From Scortum barcoo (lineage: Eukaryota; Chordata; Actinopteri; Centrarchiformes; Terapontidae), in NCBI GenBank assembly GCA_023238725.1, contig CM041551.1, positions 6,437,759 to 6,501,758 of the forward strand: 64,000 nt of DNA, in the 5' to 3' direction. Position numbers and translations under genes: made by a program. The notes beneath the pieces are model-generated. The model saw nothing but the letters and a program-made list of their open reading frames with translations. It made no database searches and was not told the DNA's origin. Positions 12,301 to 25,435 of the stretch are shown here, piece after piece (the first letter of the stretch is position 1; every line of letters begins with the position of its first letter).

Positions 12301-14868
12301 TCGTCCACACCCCTGGCTTTCTCCAGAACAGCAGAGGCAGGCAATATTCTAACTGTAATTAAGGGGTATAAACCATGTCATGCAGCCATTAGACCAAATA
12401 GCTGGCAACCAATCAGCTATGACATTAATGGCAGAAACCAACCACAGCTTTATAATTCAGCTGTGTTGTGAAAAGGAAAATCTGTTTTAAGAATTCTGCA
12501 GTTTGGTACATAACTCTTCTTTTAGGTAATTGACCCTTTATTGGATGTAAATGTAAATAACTCATTCCCTGTTATGTTTTCATTGTAGTCAGGGGGTCAT
12601 TGCATAAGTTGATATTCCATTGTTGCATTTGCACGCTTTTGTGTACTCATGCATGTACACACAAACACAAAAGTACTCAGAAATTGGCCGCAGAAATCTT
12701 TGACTTAAAAATCAGAATGAACCAAGTTATAATAATTTCTTAATTATGTACGGTAAAACAAAATAATTGGTCACAATTTGTCCTGTTTATTTGTGGCTAG
12801 ACTTTAGATCATTTCTGAGCTTTGGTTTGCCTCTTTTGGCCACTTTGTAATTGCTGACATTATTTTTAAGGCAGCTGCTTCTCATCATCAGCACAACCTC
12901 AAAGCATTCAAACTGTTTCCATCATCTATGCTTATCCATACTGGATGTTTTTGAAATCTGCATTTACATCCCCCTTGAATATGTGACACCTCGAGTCACG
13001 ACAAAGAAATAAGTAGCAGAAAAAAAAATCAGACAAACCCCCCCATAAAATCTTTGCACACATTAGCATTTGCACACACTGAATCTTACTGTATCTATTA
13101 AGTATATGAGAGCCTGTTTTCTTTCTCAGCACATTTCTGCTGCACAGTAAATAAGTTATGATCATTAATGCTCCTATGAATCCTGTCTTGACTGGAGTTC
13201 ACATGATGAACTGAGAGAGTTAAAACAACAGAAGTTGGTGCTTCCATGGTCCTGATAAATAAGGAACTGATATCCTATCAAATTAAAGATCATGTTTTAA
13301 AAATATGAAACACGAGAGCTTGAGATATCAGTGGATGGAAGGTTTCAAAGTCTGAATACTAAATGCCTTTGAGGAGGACACGTGTTGGTGTTCTTAGCAG
13401 CAGAAAAGTGAGCACAGTGAGCTGAGTTTTTATTCACATCTTTTCCAACAAGTACACATGCATTCTGTGCATGTGGACAAAGGCGGTTTAAACACACTGC
13501 TTGTTTTCAGCTGAGGTTTATATCAATCAGAACTCAGCACTTACAGGAGATTCTTTATGCAGCTCCTGAGACCATTTACCACCAGCGTATTTAGAACACC
13601 AGATGATTTCCTGCTGAAGAATGAAGTTGCATCAAAACTTTGTGCACAGTGTGCCAGCTGAGAGGTTCAGGACAGGCAAGAACAACATCAAAGGACACAA
13701 AAACCACCGCTGTTATGGTTGAAACATCACACGCCCAAGTCCACCACCAGTGGATTTGGTGCAAAATCATTTTTTATTTGAACAATATTTCACCTATAGT
13801 TTCATCAGGTTCATCCATATTACAACACTTTTATGAAAAACTAAAGTGTTAAGAATTATTTCATTTTGGCAATTCCATAGGTTTATTATATTAATTCCAT
13901 AGGTAGATTTGGATCCTGATAGGTTAACTCAGTGTCTATATATGTCACCTTACAGGAGGGTATGTATCCTGAAAGCACCACATTGCTACTTGACAAATTT
14001 TGCAAATGCAATTATATTAGAAATATTCATCAACAGTCAATAGAACTATTATTATTACTACCATTATTACAATAATGATTTTAAGGTATTAATTAGTATG
14101 CTGATTGAATCAATTTGATATTTACACAGTTTCTTTCATGCTGATCTTTGTACATAAAACCGTAGTTGGCACCAGGGGTGGACCAATAGCCCTGCATTTT
14201 TAGCAAAGCCCAAGACTCTTTTCCTGATCATTGCACATGGCATTTTTTGTAATATAATCTGAATAATCAAAGGGAGGCACAGACAGAGTGGAAAACACAG
14301 TCCACCCATGTACAGTCGATTTGCTCTGCCCTGTAACTGGATTGGTGGCTTGGAGGTTCCAGTGGCCAGCTTTCACACCTTAACACTCAATACACCCACT
14401 AAAAGCAAATCAAGCACATCAAGCAAATAAACACAATGCAAGGGCAGCATTGCCTTAGAATTAAGTTGTAAATCTTCAAAAAATGTTAACTTTTATTTAA
14501 AGAAGTGTTAAAACAACAGTGCTGCTACCTTCATCACAGTTTGGCAGTGCATTTTGTTTGTGCTTTGTGTGTCTACATGCATGTGCAAACTGATTGTATA
14601 TGATACAATCTTTTAGAAAGGAAGATCACCTAACTAACCCTCTGAACCAGATCCCAAACAATGACTCCCAAAGGCCCCACAGGTGTGTCTGAATACATGT
14701 TCATTCAACAGGGCCAACAGTAACCAACTCCGTCAGCTCCATCTGCAGATCTTTGTGGTCAAGAAGGCATGCTAAGTCAAAAAATGTGGGATGTATTTAG
14801 GAAATCTAAAAGGGAGCTAGTTTATGGAAAACAGACAGGTGATGTGATCATGTCTTTTTCTTCCAGTA
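9354..14868. other. unique non-coding sequence
   Basis: No gene or transposon recognised. The region includes pyrimidine-rich segments at about 10,770-10,800 and 11,390-11,580, an AT-rich block at about 14,000-14,150, and many chance frames under 85 codons. No frame carries a recognisable domain. Confidence 0.5.
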
Positions 14869-15500
14869 ATGGTGGATGAAGTCCTGGCTGATATCTTAAT
14901 GAAGTGCGTTGCAATAATCAAGCTGAAAATAGACAAAAGCATGTATAACATTTTTGTGGAACAGACACTGATAAAAATGACCAAATTTGGATTCTTAAGA
15001 TTGAAAAAACATGATTACATACATTTTATATTTGATCATTTAAGCAGATACGCAAAGAGCTTGCAGAATTTGGAGAACCAAACAGACACATTATGGAATT
15101 TAAGGAATTTCTGGGACATCCAGGAGGGGGGATTTAGGATCCAGGCTCCTATAATCTGCGGGATTTAACAGGATATATAACTAAGGGTTGTCAGCATAGA
15201 AGTGGTAAAACACATCGTGGTTAAATTACTTTCTCCAGAACCTGAGATAGCAAAGACAATTTTGAGATTTGTCTGCAGTTACTTAGATGCAAGGGGTCCA
15301 AATTAGGTGGCACATTTAAAACTATCTGGAAAGGAATCAGAGGCCGGAGAATTGTTTAAAATATGCAATACAAAAGGGCTAAGTAAGTACCTCTGTGAGC
15401 AGCTTGGTGAGGATATCTAAGGTGCAGCAGGAGGAGTTCATATGGGAGACTGTACTCTTTAACACTGAAATTGAAATAGGGTGAAACTGGGTAAAAGAGG
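14869..15500 (+). other. open frame of unknown meaning, probably not a gene
   Basis: A 99-codon frame (14,869-15,168) starts at an ATG just after a TTTTTCTTCCAG sequence that resembles a splice acceptor. The predicted peptide is rich in Lys, Ile, Phe and Leu and shows no domain, signal peptide or motif that I recognise. The following 300 bp have the same purine-rich character but no continuing frame. It could be a degenerate repeat or chance sequence. Confidence 0.3.
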
Positions 15501-16900
15501 CTGAATTAACACGGGAAAGGGAAAGAAGCTCAAGCTATATTTGGGAATTGAAATAAATGTATTGATGAAAACTGACATTTTACTGTATGAGTGCACTTTT
15601 GGTTTGTAGTGTGATGAAGCTATGTATTTTGGTTTTTAGATGCATTTAAAAAAAAAACATGAGAATAACTTGATGTACCCAGATTACAGTAACAAAGTGA
15701 CTTCCTGTACAGTATCTTCCTCCTTCATTGTGTAAATCTCACAGCTAAAACGAAATTGAATATTATTACTAGGAATATTGCTAAGTATTTTGAATAATAA
15801 AAGCTATACTATGCATCTTTGTTGCCAGAAAAACTAACTTGCTTTACATTCAGATATTTTGATGAATTGATTTTACACAGTTTGGTATTGTCTTTGTTCA
15901 TAATGGGCTTGCTGGAAGGATTGCATGTTTACTCAGCAAATGATCAAGACAAGAAATTACTCTTAATGGAAACTATGGATCTTTCCCAACCTCGTTCTTT
16001 GCATGCTTACAGCTTAAAGATCTGCTCCTATAGACAGTCACTGACAGCAGCAGAATTTACAGTATGTTGGACTGTAGCCAGAGTTGGACTTATGTGAGAA
16101 TTAAAGGGATGAGTTTCTGTGGGGCTGTATATGATATACAAACTAATGTTATATTTAAACATTATATACAAGGTAAAATTCTCTGCTTCTTTTTTATGCT
16201 TCTTTCTACTGATTGAATTGAACATAAAATACTCACTACAGCAAATTTTAATTAGAAAATATTGTACCTATATAAATAAATTTCCTTTGATATAAAGGTC
16301 TTTGTTATTAAATACTTGCCATAGGAGGTTAATGTAAATCAGTGGTCTTCTGCACAGCAGTATAATTCATTGTGGTCCTGGGCAAATGCAGATGTGACCC
16401 TGATGAAGCTTATGTGAAACATGGTGCTCGCTCTTCCATTTTCAGAAAATGTTCAACTAAATACCAAGTTTTAAGTTGGTCCAGAGCTGCTTTTCTCGGT
16501 GTTCTACAAACCCTTTCTTCATTTTTGACATATGTTTCATCAGACTTTTGACTCAGAAGAAACAGAAATACTGAGTTCTGAGGTTTATTTTCTCACATAA
16601 CATAAGTGAGTGGAAAATAAAGGTCAACACAGGTAGAGGCAACACAGCAGCAAATTCATGTTGTAGCTAGTTAATTTGAGAGTTAATTTGAGTTCATTTG
16701 TGTCATTTGTAAAGACCACAAATACGTCACATCAGAGTGTCCACCAAAGTCCATTTTGTGTGGAGTTTATATTTTCCGTATGTCCATTTTCACAGCCCAG
16801 AGACATGCCAGACATGTGGACAGGGGCGCACAATACACAACAGACCAGAAGTACAGACAGACCTGTCTTGGTGCTTGTCGTCCACACTGCACTTTCAGTC
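15501..16900. other. unique AT-rich non-coding sequence
   Basis: AT-rich sequence with short T and A runs. Open frames are under 95 codons and unrecognised. No repeats or RNA genes are visible. Confidence 0.5.
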
Positions 16901-17095
16901 CATCCATCCAGTTTTTTAACACCCACTTATTCCTTTCATGGTTAGCCTATCCCAGCATGCACTGGGTGGAGGGAAGAGAAACACCCTGGACAGGTCAGCA
17001 GTCCATCACAGGTCTAACACAAACATTCACATTCACACTCACATCCACACCTAGGAGTAATTCACAGTTTCCAGTTCTCCTGAGAAAAAGGTAGC
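16901..17095 (-). mobile_element. L2/Maui-type LINE 3'-tail fragment
   Basis: Reading the plus strand, CATCCATCCA is followed by AGCCTATCCCAGCATG, then ACACCCTGGACAGGTC, CAGTCCATCACAGG and a CATTCACACTCACA segment. This is the order I know from the antisense of the common fish LINE 3' end, whose sense strand ends in (TGGA)n. The element therefore lies on the minus strand with its 3' end at about 16,901. It is truncated and has many substitutions. The fish L2 clade (Maui-like) assignment is from memory of the consensus, not from a search. Confidence 0.65.
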
Positions 17096-19026
17096 ACCTA
17101 GACACTGCAGACACAAGATGTATGGATAGAAATGCTGTATGTCCTTTCAAACAGAAACGCATCTTCCACAGCCAAGTAGCGGTCTCTTCCAAGCCTTCCT
17201 TTGCATTATGTAAATGACTCTTTCTGGATGCAGTTTTAAACATCCATCCTGTCCATTAGCTAGCTGAAAGAAAGCAGTTTGATGAGCAAGAAGCAAGAGA
17301 CAGCTGTGTGCAGCTGTAAGTGTTCACAGAAAAAAATGTGCACGGGTGAGTAAAGTGAAGGCTGCTGGAAGAGGATTGCTTGTTAGATTCTCTGACAGTG
17401 ACAGGGCAGGTAACATTGGCATGCATTATTTCCTTTTTTTTTATTAATCTGTGAACGATTGCAGTGCCTTTAATGAAAAACACACACCTTTGCATGGCCC
17501 TACCCCAAGAGAGGTGCAGTACAGTGCCTAATCTCTCAGCAGAGGGGTATGTCACCTCAGCACCTGGTGTAACATGTTGTCTCACCTTCTAAAGTAATGA
17601 TGTCTCCATTCTGCAGTTGTTTGGAGCAAAGACATATTAGCAGGTGTTAACTCAGGAACGTGGATGTTCACCATAATGGGGTTCACTCGCTGATGCCCCA
17701 GAATTTGTGCAACATGTATGGGGAGTTTTTTTTGTTGGCGAAAAAATGGTGAGAGTGGATGAATGGACTAAAGGGAAGAATCCATGATGTCTGCCTTGAT
17801 CTAACATGCTTTTTCAATAAGTAGTTCTATTATGGACAAAACTCCTTTTGCTTGTGACTTTGTTTTATACACAATATTCTAAAAAATCGTATCTGTTCAG
17901 ATAACTGGTAGAATATCTCTTCGTGCAGATCACATTAAGTGGTATGTGGTAATATAAACTTAGTGCAGACACGGTGCATGTACCTGAACACAGAAATTTC
18001 TTCTCTTCTAAATGAAGAGATGTACCTACTAGAAATAGGTCAGACAGTGACACATAGCTGTCAGACTACTGAGGGGGAAGAAATGCACACATAATGTGCA
18101 TGGTACCATCACAGCTTGTGTTTTCAGCTGTGGTATGATTCAGGATGTTGCAATTGTCTGAAAGCATGGGGCCGCAGGTCTCCTATTGAGGAAAAAGTAC
18201 CATCACGGGTTCAATATGTTTTTAGCTTCATGGGCAGCTTCACTACCTGCCACATGTATAGTAAACAGCTTTGACTTTATTGGCTGCTTGCACCTGCAGC
18301 TGTTGCTGTCAGACACGATCCTTGAAATAAACTTTTATCCATCCATGTTTAATGTTTCAAACTCTCCTGTGTTTCTTATCTTTGCCACTAACTGCAACAT
18401 ATAAACAGAAATAAATAAAGACAATTAGGAATTCTTCTCTTAATATCTAGAGAAATACAGAGTCAGACTGTAATTTACCTGTTAATTGTGCTGGTGTGTT
18501 TAATTTAAGCCAGATGATATTTTTGTTTTGTGTGGGACTGACTTAGTTCCCATCAGGTGCAAAGGTCCTGCTCCCAGAGCTACTAGAGCCTGATCAGCAG
18601 ATGGTGGAGATGTCATGTCCCATAAACAGACTCCTCATCATTCTCAAATATAAGTTACAGTAAATACAAAGCATTGCAGTACTGTGGTAAATGCAGATTT
18701 GCACAGTTGTGATAATGCAGGAAATATTATGGTCATTATTAAAATAATGTATAATTTTGCACCCCCCCATCATTTTTACTCATACAAATGAAATAGGAAA
18801 TTGATATAATAAAATATCGGTAATTTCTGCGGCATGGTTTCTCAGTAATGGTAAATGTACACAGTATATGTGGGGTCAGTAACATGAACATTTCTTTAAA
18901 TCTAATTCACTCTAATAATTATTACATTGGTGTACTGTATTATATAATTAATGGAGTCCAGCAATATTTTACATGTTGATGGTGAAAGTCAGCCACTTTC
19001 AATAAATAAGTAAAGTGAAGGATGGA
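17096..19026. other. unique non-coding sequence
   Basis: No gene or mobile element recognised. The 109-codon minus-strand frame at 17,256-17,585 contains a serine run and no recognisable domain. A C-rich tract (CACCCCCCCATC) lies near 18,760. Confidence 0.5.
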
Positions 19027-19167
19027 GGGGAAGTCTCAGTGGGTGAGGCTTGAGGTCTCTCTGTCCCATAAACAGACGGGGAAGTCTCAGTGGGTGAGGC
19101 TTGAGGTCTCTCTGTCCCATAAACAGACGGGGAAGTCTCAGTGGGTGAGGCTTGAGGTCTCTCTGTC
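19027..19167. repeat. 51-bp minisatellite, 2.8 copies
   Basis: Three consecutive units begin at 19,027, 19,078 and 19,129, each starting GGGGAAGTCTCAGTGGGTGA. Units one and two are identical over the 51-bp period. The third diverges after position 39, where it runs into a CTCTCTGTCTCTCTCTGTC tract. Because 51 is divisible by 3, an open frame passes through the array with a repeating 17-residue peptide. Nothing else supports translation. The near-perfect unit identity points to recent expansion. Confidence 0.9.
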
Positions 19168-20860
19168 TCTCTCTGTCTCCCCCCCCACAGTTGTCACCTG
19201 GAAGCTTTCCGTCAGCCCCCCTCTCTCTGGAAGCCAGAGATGAGAGCTGTTCAGAAGAATGGCCTCAGGCGCAAGCCTCTACGAACGCTCAACTCAACAA
19301 CCCTGGCTGTTTCAAGGGAGCCTCTCTGCGCTCTTCAAAAGCTTTCTCCGAACGGGAACCAAGTTGGCTTCCCACCATAGGCTGCCTCCATAAAGACCTT
19401 TTTCAGTTGCTCGGCTTAAAATCAATAGAACCACAAGCACATTTGGGATTAAGTGCAGAAAAGAGTAGGATTTAAACTGACAAAAAGTGAAATTCTTCGA
19501 CACCTTTAACAAGTGATATTTGGAGTGGAATGAATTTTTGGATAATATCAAACCTCACGGGAGGCTGAAAAAGCCATATTGCATCAAATCAAAGCCTGAC
19601 AGAGAGCTACCAGTATGACAGAACAATGCTGATCTCTGTGGGGCATCGCTCACTGAAACACTGTGTGGTATCTCAGCATCAACACAACCCGGAGAAATGC
19701 CACAAAACAAGCAACACTGGGGCAATTAGGGAATTAAATATGAATTTGTTGTATTACTGCTCTCCCTGTCACTTTTGGTTTGTCACCTTAATCACATACA
19801 AATCATAGGACAATCTGAATCAGCCGGGAAACTGTCTTGAAATTTCATCCTGATGGATGATGGTGCTTAAATGTATGACAGGGTAATAACTTCTACGAAA
19901 CAAACTACAGCACACATACACACACACACACATACACACACATAAAAACACACTAAAAATACAGGAGCTTTTTTGGCTTAGCTTTTTTTTTTACACAGGA
20001 TTCAAATATTAGAGTTCAAGTGAGGCCTATGGATAGTCAAAGTAATTGCAGCAGCACAGATATATTCTGTATTTCTGCAAATTTCTGCATCTTACAATTC
20101 AGCCCTCACCTATATCTTTGAGTGTTGTTTCCATGGAAATGGTATTTTAACCTGTATTAGGACAACATTTCTCTTATCCCACTATCAGTTCACCTTGTAA
20201 CAATGTTGTTAAAAAACGCTGCATCTGGTGTTTCCGCCCGCCTGGAGCTTTTGTTGACTCAAACAAATTAAACCAGCATCCAGATGTTTCTTTTGAAATA
20301 AAATCTGAGCACTCAGACAAGCTAAGGAGCCCCTCTTTTGGCAGACCAGCGGAAGGGTAACAGCATTAGAGTTGACATAGTGTTTTATTACAGTCCTGGG
20401 CAATCGTCAGGATCATTCATCTGCACATTCAAACCCTTTACTCTCTCATTTGTCAACCCAGCGGCCTGGCTCGAGGCTCGAGCTGGACTACTGCAAACTG
20501 GCATGTTGTCTGTGATGTATGGTGCTATGATAAGCATCTCAGTGCAGAAAATATGGATCTCTGTTCAAGATGTGATTTGGAATGTCCAGTCTTTGATGTA
20601 AAAGGTAGTCTGACCAGTAAAGGCCAATATATAGATCTATTTTTGCTGTGCTGAAATTGATGTGTAGAGCTTATGTTACTGGATTTACATCACATTATAT
20701 GAGAGGTAAACAGGGGGCTCAGGCTCAGATTATATTTTCAGTTGCAGTGATTTTAAACAGGGTGACACAGTGACTGTGGGTGCACGATAGCAAACCGTAT
20801 ATCTACAGACATGCATGTCAATTGCAATGGAATCTCTAAAGAGTGTTTTTGTCTGTTGTC
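19168..20860. other. non-coding sequence with AC microsatellite
   Basis: A CT-rich and C-rich tract follows the minisatellite to about 19,190. An interrupted (AC)n microsatellite lies at about 19,910-19,941. The 107-codon frame at 19,152-19,475 is partly minisatellite and has no recognisable domain. Nothing else is identified. Confidence 0.5.
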
Positions 20861-20864
20861 TAAG

Positions 20865-20925
20865 GTGCGCCCTCTCTCTGGACTGGCCTCAGCTCCCCAT
20901 GACCCTGAACAGGACTTTTGGTTTA
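20865..20925 (+). mobile_element. degenerate L2/Maui-type LINE tail
   Basis: The order GGTGCGCCCTCTCTCT, then CTGGCCTCAGCTCCCC, then ATGACCCTGAACAGGAC resembles the sense strand of the fish L2-type 3' end, which normally reads through GGGATAGGCTCCAGC and GACCCTGAACAGGA. Only about 60 bp are recognisable, with substitutions and a missing block. The call rests on similarity to the pieces at 16.9 and 47.9 kb and on memory of the consensus. Confidence 0.45.
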
Positions 20926-21084
20926 AAGAAACTGAAACCCCACTAATCTAATTCCGTTAAATATAATAAATTGTGGTAATTAAATGTATGCTACTAAAAT
21001 GATCAATCTAGAATAATTAAAAGGTTGATATTTGTGGTCATGATGTATGAATGAGTGAATAAGTGAAAAAAACACTTATGTGAG

Positions 21085-21350
21085 ACTTGGTACAGACCCC
21101 TCCCTTCACGATGATTTGAACAACTTTGATGACCCCTTAACTTTCCATGTAGCCATCATCAGTTCAGCATTTTTATTTGTCCAACACTTGATACTTGAGT
21201 TTATACCTGAAAACATTCCCATCACCCTCAGCTGTACTTTGTGTTTAGTCCTAATTCACACATTTTAGCAAGCTCTCAGGCTAAACCAAGACGATGAACA
21301 TTAGACCTGTTTAACGTCATTAGTTAGCATTGTCATTATGAGCATGCTAG
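21085..21350 (+). repeat. decayed percomorph-type dispersed repeat, fragment 1
   Basis: Diagnostic pieces in order are ACTTGGTACAGACC, AACTTTGATGACCCCTTAAC, CAGCTGTACTTTGTGTTTAG and TTAGCATTGTCATTATGAGC. I associate this series with a very common interspersed repeat of percomorph fish. It overlaps in content with the fragments at 25.3 kb and 36.1 kb, so it appears as a family within this window. Its class (LINE-derived, SINE or MITE) cannot be decided here, and no terminal repeats are seen. Confidence 0.55.
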
Positions 21351-24300
21351 AAGCTTCAGTGAACTGCTGAAGAATCAGAAATGCTTTATAGTCAGTTTTT
21401 TTAATAACGTTTTCTTATCATAAAATGTGTATGCATGTAGATTAAATGTGTTCATGTGGTAATATTGCCATACTTTTCTGAGAAATTTCAAACTTGACAT
21501 TGAAGTTGATGCTTAGCAGTAGTCGACATAGCTGCTGCCACCAAAAACAATAATCCTCTAATAAAACTGATTTAGAATTACCATCATGCATCATAGTTTG
21601 GTGGCAAAGTCATATATTTTATTCAGATTACGTTGATGCTAGCATTTATGCCTCACAATATTAACATGCACTTTGAGCCCATCAGAGGAAATCTCATAAC
21701 TTCACAGACTTCCAAAGGCAGTTTACCAAGCACTGAAGGTCAGCATGGTAATCTTGTGTATCTTCTTATATTTTTGCACAGGCCCAGCGAAGAACATTTC
21801 GAATATTTATGATAGAGATTTCAAATGGCACGGTGAGTTTTCCAAGGCTGAAAGAGCGATAAACACAATGAAAATGTCATAACGCTGAAGTCTTAAAACA
21901 AGCTACAACAAGTAAACACACACCACAACTTCACTACGAAAGATGTCTGTTTCCTCACTGCACAGTTTCACCGGTGGCTGAATGTTACCGGTGGTCACCC
22001 ACCATGCAGTTTCTAACCAACTGCAGCTGGAGTTCGGGAGGTAGCGTTGGAGGGAAGGGCAGTTTGACCGTTGCCTTAAGGAGGCTATTATCCAGCGCAG
22101 AATGTGCTTCCCTGCTTCATCCTGCCTTAATGTGAGTTAGTTGAAATTCTCAATATATGACCCAATCTGCTCCTGCTGGCCATAAAATATTGATGGAAAG
22201 CCTTCAGGTCTGAATATTAGTCCATAGGTCTTTGACTGATTTTTTTATTACAATTTCTACTCCTACCTACGCCCTTGCTGCTAGTGTTAATCAAGTCCAT
22301 TTACTTAATCTAAAACATAATTACTTAACAGCTAACGCATATTTATTTTTTTAACCATGTCTCACATATCTTACAGCAGCAGCCATAAATACCTGGAGCA
22401 TAGTGTTGTGTGTGTGTGTGGGGAGTGTGGCCTTAACCAACTGTATATAGGTTTGAACATAACCTTGTGTCTGTAAAAACTGAAAGACACTAATGTAATT
22501 GTGGGTGGCTTAACACTGTAAAGATAGATAATTCAGTAATCCAAAATATTTTTTTTTCCTCTGAGGAGCAGTAAACTCTCTGAAGGAGGAGCACCCAGCA
22601 CCTACAGTTTGTAGAAATGCAGAATAATTTGTCAATAGTGTTTTGAATGTAGCCACAACACTAAATGTAGTTTAACTGTACCTGAAAAATCTTACTTCAA
22701 ACATTTTAGATGTAGCATGGTACAGGACAGATCGACTGTGTTATATATTCTACAGATACACAGTTTTCAGTTCAACTACAGGATGATATAAGAGCAAGAG
22801 ACATAAAGAACAATAAGGACCACAGCCTACGAAGGTGAAGAGAGACGGGACAATGACTGGACACTGAAGGCATTTAGGATATTGATGTTGCATTTGATTA
22901 TTTGACATTGCACTTAATTATCTTGTCTTTAGTATGTTATTGCTTACAAATACAGAGAAAGAAATGTATCTTTCTGGCTACTTTGTTTAATTCTTGTGTA
23001 AACAATACAAGTTGTGCGGGGAATCTCATTGGAAGAGAGCAGTTGTGCAACTGAGAAAGCTTCTTTTTGTTGACAGGTTCTTACATACCATTAAAATTTA
23101 TTAACCATCCAGCTGCTACAAGTTCGTATTTACTCACTTTTGAGTTGAAACAAGTTGTCTGTATTTCATTAGCACATGGTATGCTAAAGTACAATGTGGT
23201 AAGAATTTAAGTAATAATGGGCTTAATTATTTGTGAGGTCATTAGCAATGAATTAACCAAGAAAATAAAATGGACACAGGTATTCTCTGTGGGCATACTT
23301 GACTTTGAATTCTTGAAGAGGATCTCTTTAAACCCTCAATAAAATACACACTAATTGGAAGTACATTTTACTCCACTTAAACAACCAAAACATCACACAA
23401 AACACCTTAAAAATAGTGCTTCAATCCATTTTGAGCTTTTCCTTCACACGATTTCAAAATAATGCAAGACAGCAGAGCAAAGGGGAGAGGATAAGGTTGG
23501 TAAGAGGAGGAATATAGTAGCTTGAATCCATATTATAGAATGTTTAATGATAATATAGTATATATTTTTTAACAACTAAATGCAGAGTGCTCAGTGCAGA
23601 GGCAGACACAATTAACATGTGTAGAGAGCAAATCACAACATGGGAGACTTTTCTTTTCCTCTTCATGCATACCTTACACTCATTAATAATTACCGAATGA
23701 GGTTACTGTGGCAACAAAACATGTGACTGGAAATATAACTATTTACACGGCAGACACTACTACAACAGCTATACTGTTCCTTACTTCTTTACTGCCTACA
23801 TCTAGAGGCAATGTGGAAGATAAAACAAGCTCTTGCTGTCACTCTAACCCCTAACCCATGTTTCCTGAGATATGTGCGCCTCTCTCACATTGAAGGAATT
23901 AAACAAACCCTCTGCCTACTTTCTGTTGCACCCATGCTGTATGCCCTATTGGACCTCACCATGATTGGTCTGATGGGAACATATGCCCAAACAAATCCCC
24001 CGTAGCTTGACAGCGGGATATTCTCAGTGTTGATGGAGATATTGATCATGCACACATTAAAATGATGTCGGCAGCGGTAAATGCCAATAGTGGAGAGGTC
24101 CATTAATCAGGGAATCAATGGCCCTGTCAATAGGCTGCCCCAGCCCTGACAATAGATGACAGGCTGGGGGTGGAGCTTAGTTTTAGCTGAGCAGAAAGCA
24201 TTACACTGCTGAGAGTCCATCCTGCCTCACCACTGCAGCTCTGCACTGTCCTCCACCACCCCACAGGCATGACTTCATCATTTACTAAATCCTTTTAGGG

Positions 24301-24880
24301 ACTGCTCAGCCCCGCAACTCATTGAAGGCTCGAGTGCGAGTGGGTCATGAGTCATGAACTGGTGGGATATGAGTAAGTTCACTGTCAGCTTTCCTCCACT
24401 TGCGCCTCAGAGACACTCACCTCCATGACTGAAAGGCACACATAAGTGAAACACACCTTTCAGCTGTCAAAGTAAAACATCAGCTATATAGTACAGATTA
24501 ACGTTCATTGGTTTTTCATGCAGCAGTGAGGGGGGATCTACCTTTAAGAACAGTAATGTGTTCCATTTAAAGTCATTCTTTTATTTCTCCTCACTTGGCA
24601 TCATTACATGTGGTGACAGGTTACCCAAAACAGTAAAATACATGGATTTGTGCCACTACATGTCCACACTGGTTGTGGGTTGACCTTGAATAAGACTTGA
24701 GGATTGTGTCTTCTTGTTTCCTTATTCTTTGTCCTGTTTACTGGAGCTGCTGACCATTGATTGAATTTGTTGCTACAACAAACACTGCATTTGTTTCCTG
24801 ACCAGTGCAAAGTCCACCAATTATACAACTGTAATGCTGACTAAAGTATCTTAATGTGCATCGTTAATCATAAAACCTAT
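21351..24880. other. unique non-coding sequence, small microsatellite
   Basis: A (GT)n tract of about 14 bp lies at 22,407-22,420. An imperfect inverted repeat (arms CCCCAGCCCTG at 24,138-24,148 and CAGGCTGGGG at 24,160-24,169) lies in a repeat-free stretch at about 23,690-24,175 that looks like possible regulatory DNA. A short telomere-like CTAACCCCTAACCC motif at 23,843-23,857 is too small to mean anything. No gene is recognised. Confidence 0.5.
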
Positions 24881-24911
24881 TAATCAATCAATCAATCAAT
24901 CAATCAATCAA
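24881..24911. repeat. (AATC)n microsatellite
   Basis: A tetranucleotide AATC tract of about 7.5 uninterrupted units within an AT-rich context. Confidence 0.9.
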
Positions 24912-25284
24912 CCATATTAATCAAATTTCACACTATGCTAAATAACATAACTTCAACATAACTAACTCCTGATAGAATGAATAAGTTAGATATTATTGAC
25001 AGAGATGGTGGAAAAATGGTTTTCACCTGTGACCTACTGTTAATGTAAGTTAATGAGCAAGAACACTAAACTGTGTTCAGTACACTTGCCTGCCTCCTTG
25101 GACTACATGAAGGGAAGGCCAAAAACTAATAACAAGTGATCAAAATGTAGTTTTTGGGATAGTTGACCAACAAGTTTTCTCTTTTTTTCTTCAAAACTCT
25201 ACTTATAGCCTGCCGATTACAGTCTTGGGTGTCTATTACCATGCTAATGTCGTGGCTGGTAGGATGAAAATGTCTGTCTAACAG

Positions 25285-25435
25285 TCAGCCAGTCAACACT
25301 TAGGGTCAGACCTAAAATATTTCGACAACTATTGGACAGATATCCATGAAATTCACTGTCCCCAGAAGATGAAGCCTACTGACTCACAGACTGATCCTTT
25401 AGCGCTACCATTAGGTTGAAATTTTTGTTTCTTAG
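25285..25435 (+). repeat. decayed percomorph-type dispersed repeat, fragment 2
   Basis: Pieces in order are CTAAAATATTTCGACAACTA, GATATCCATGAAATTCACTG, CCCCAGAAGATGAAGCC and CTTTAGCGCTACCATTAGG. This corresponds to the upstream half of the same family as the fragment at 21.1 kb, as I remember its consensus. It is old and diverged and has no visible ends. The preceding 150 bp may belong to a related repeat but are too degraded to assign. Confidence 0.5.

Noticed and set aside
14869..15168. 99-codon frame after an acceptor-like sequence as an exon
   Set aside because: No recognisable domain and no further coding signal around it; kept only as a low-confidence note.
19022..19243. Repeat protein encoded by the minisatellite
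   Set aside because: The frame is a by-product of a 51-bp period; there is no supporting flanking coding sequence.
24881..24911. Short regular repeats as a CRISPR-like array
   Set aside because: Simple AATC microsatellite without spacers in a eukaryotic context.
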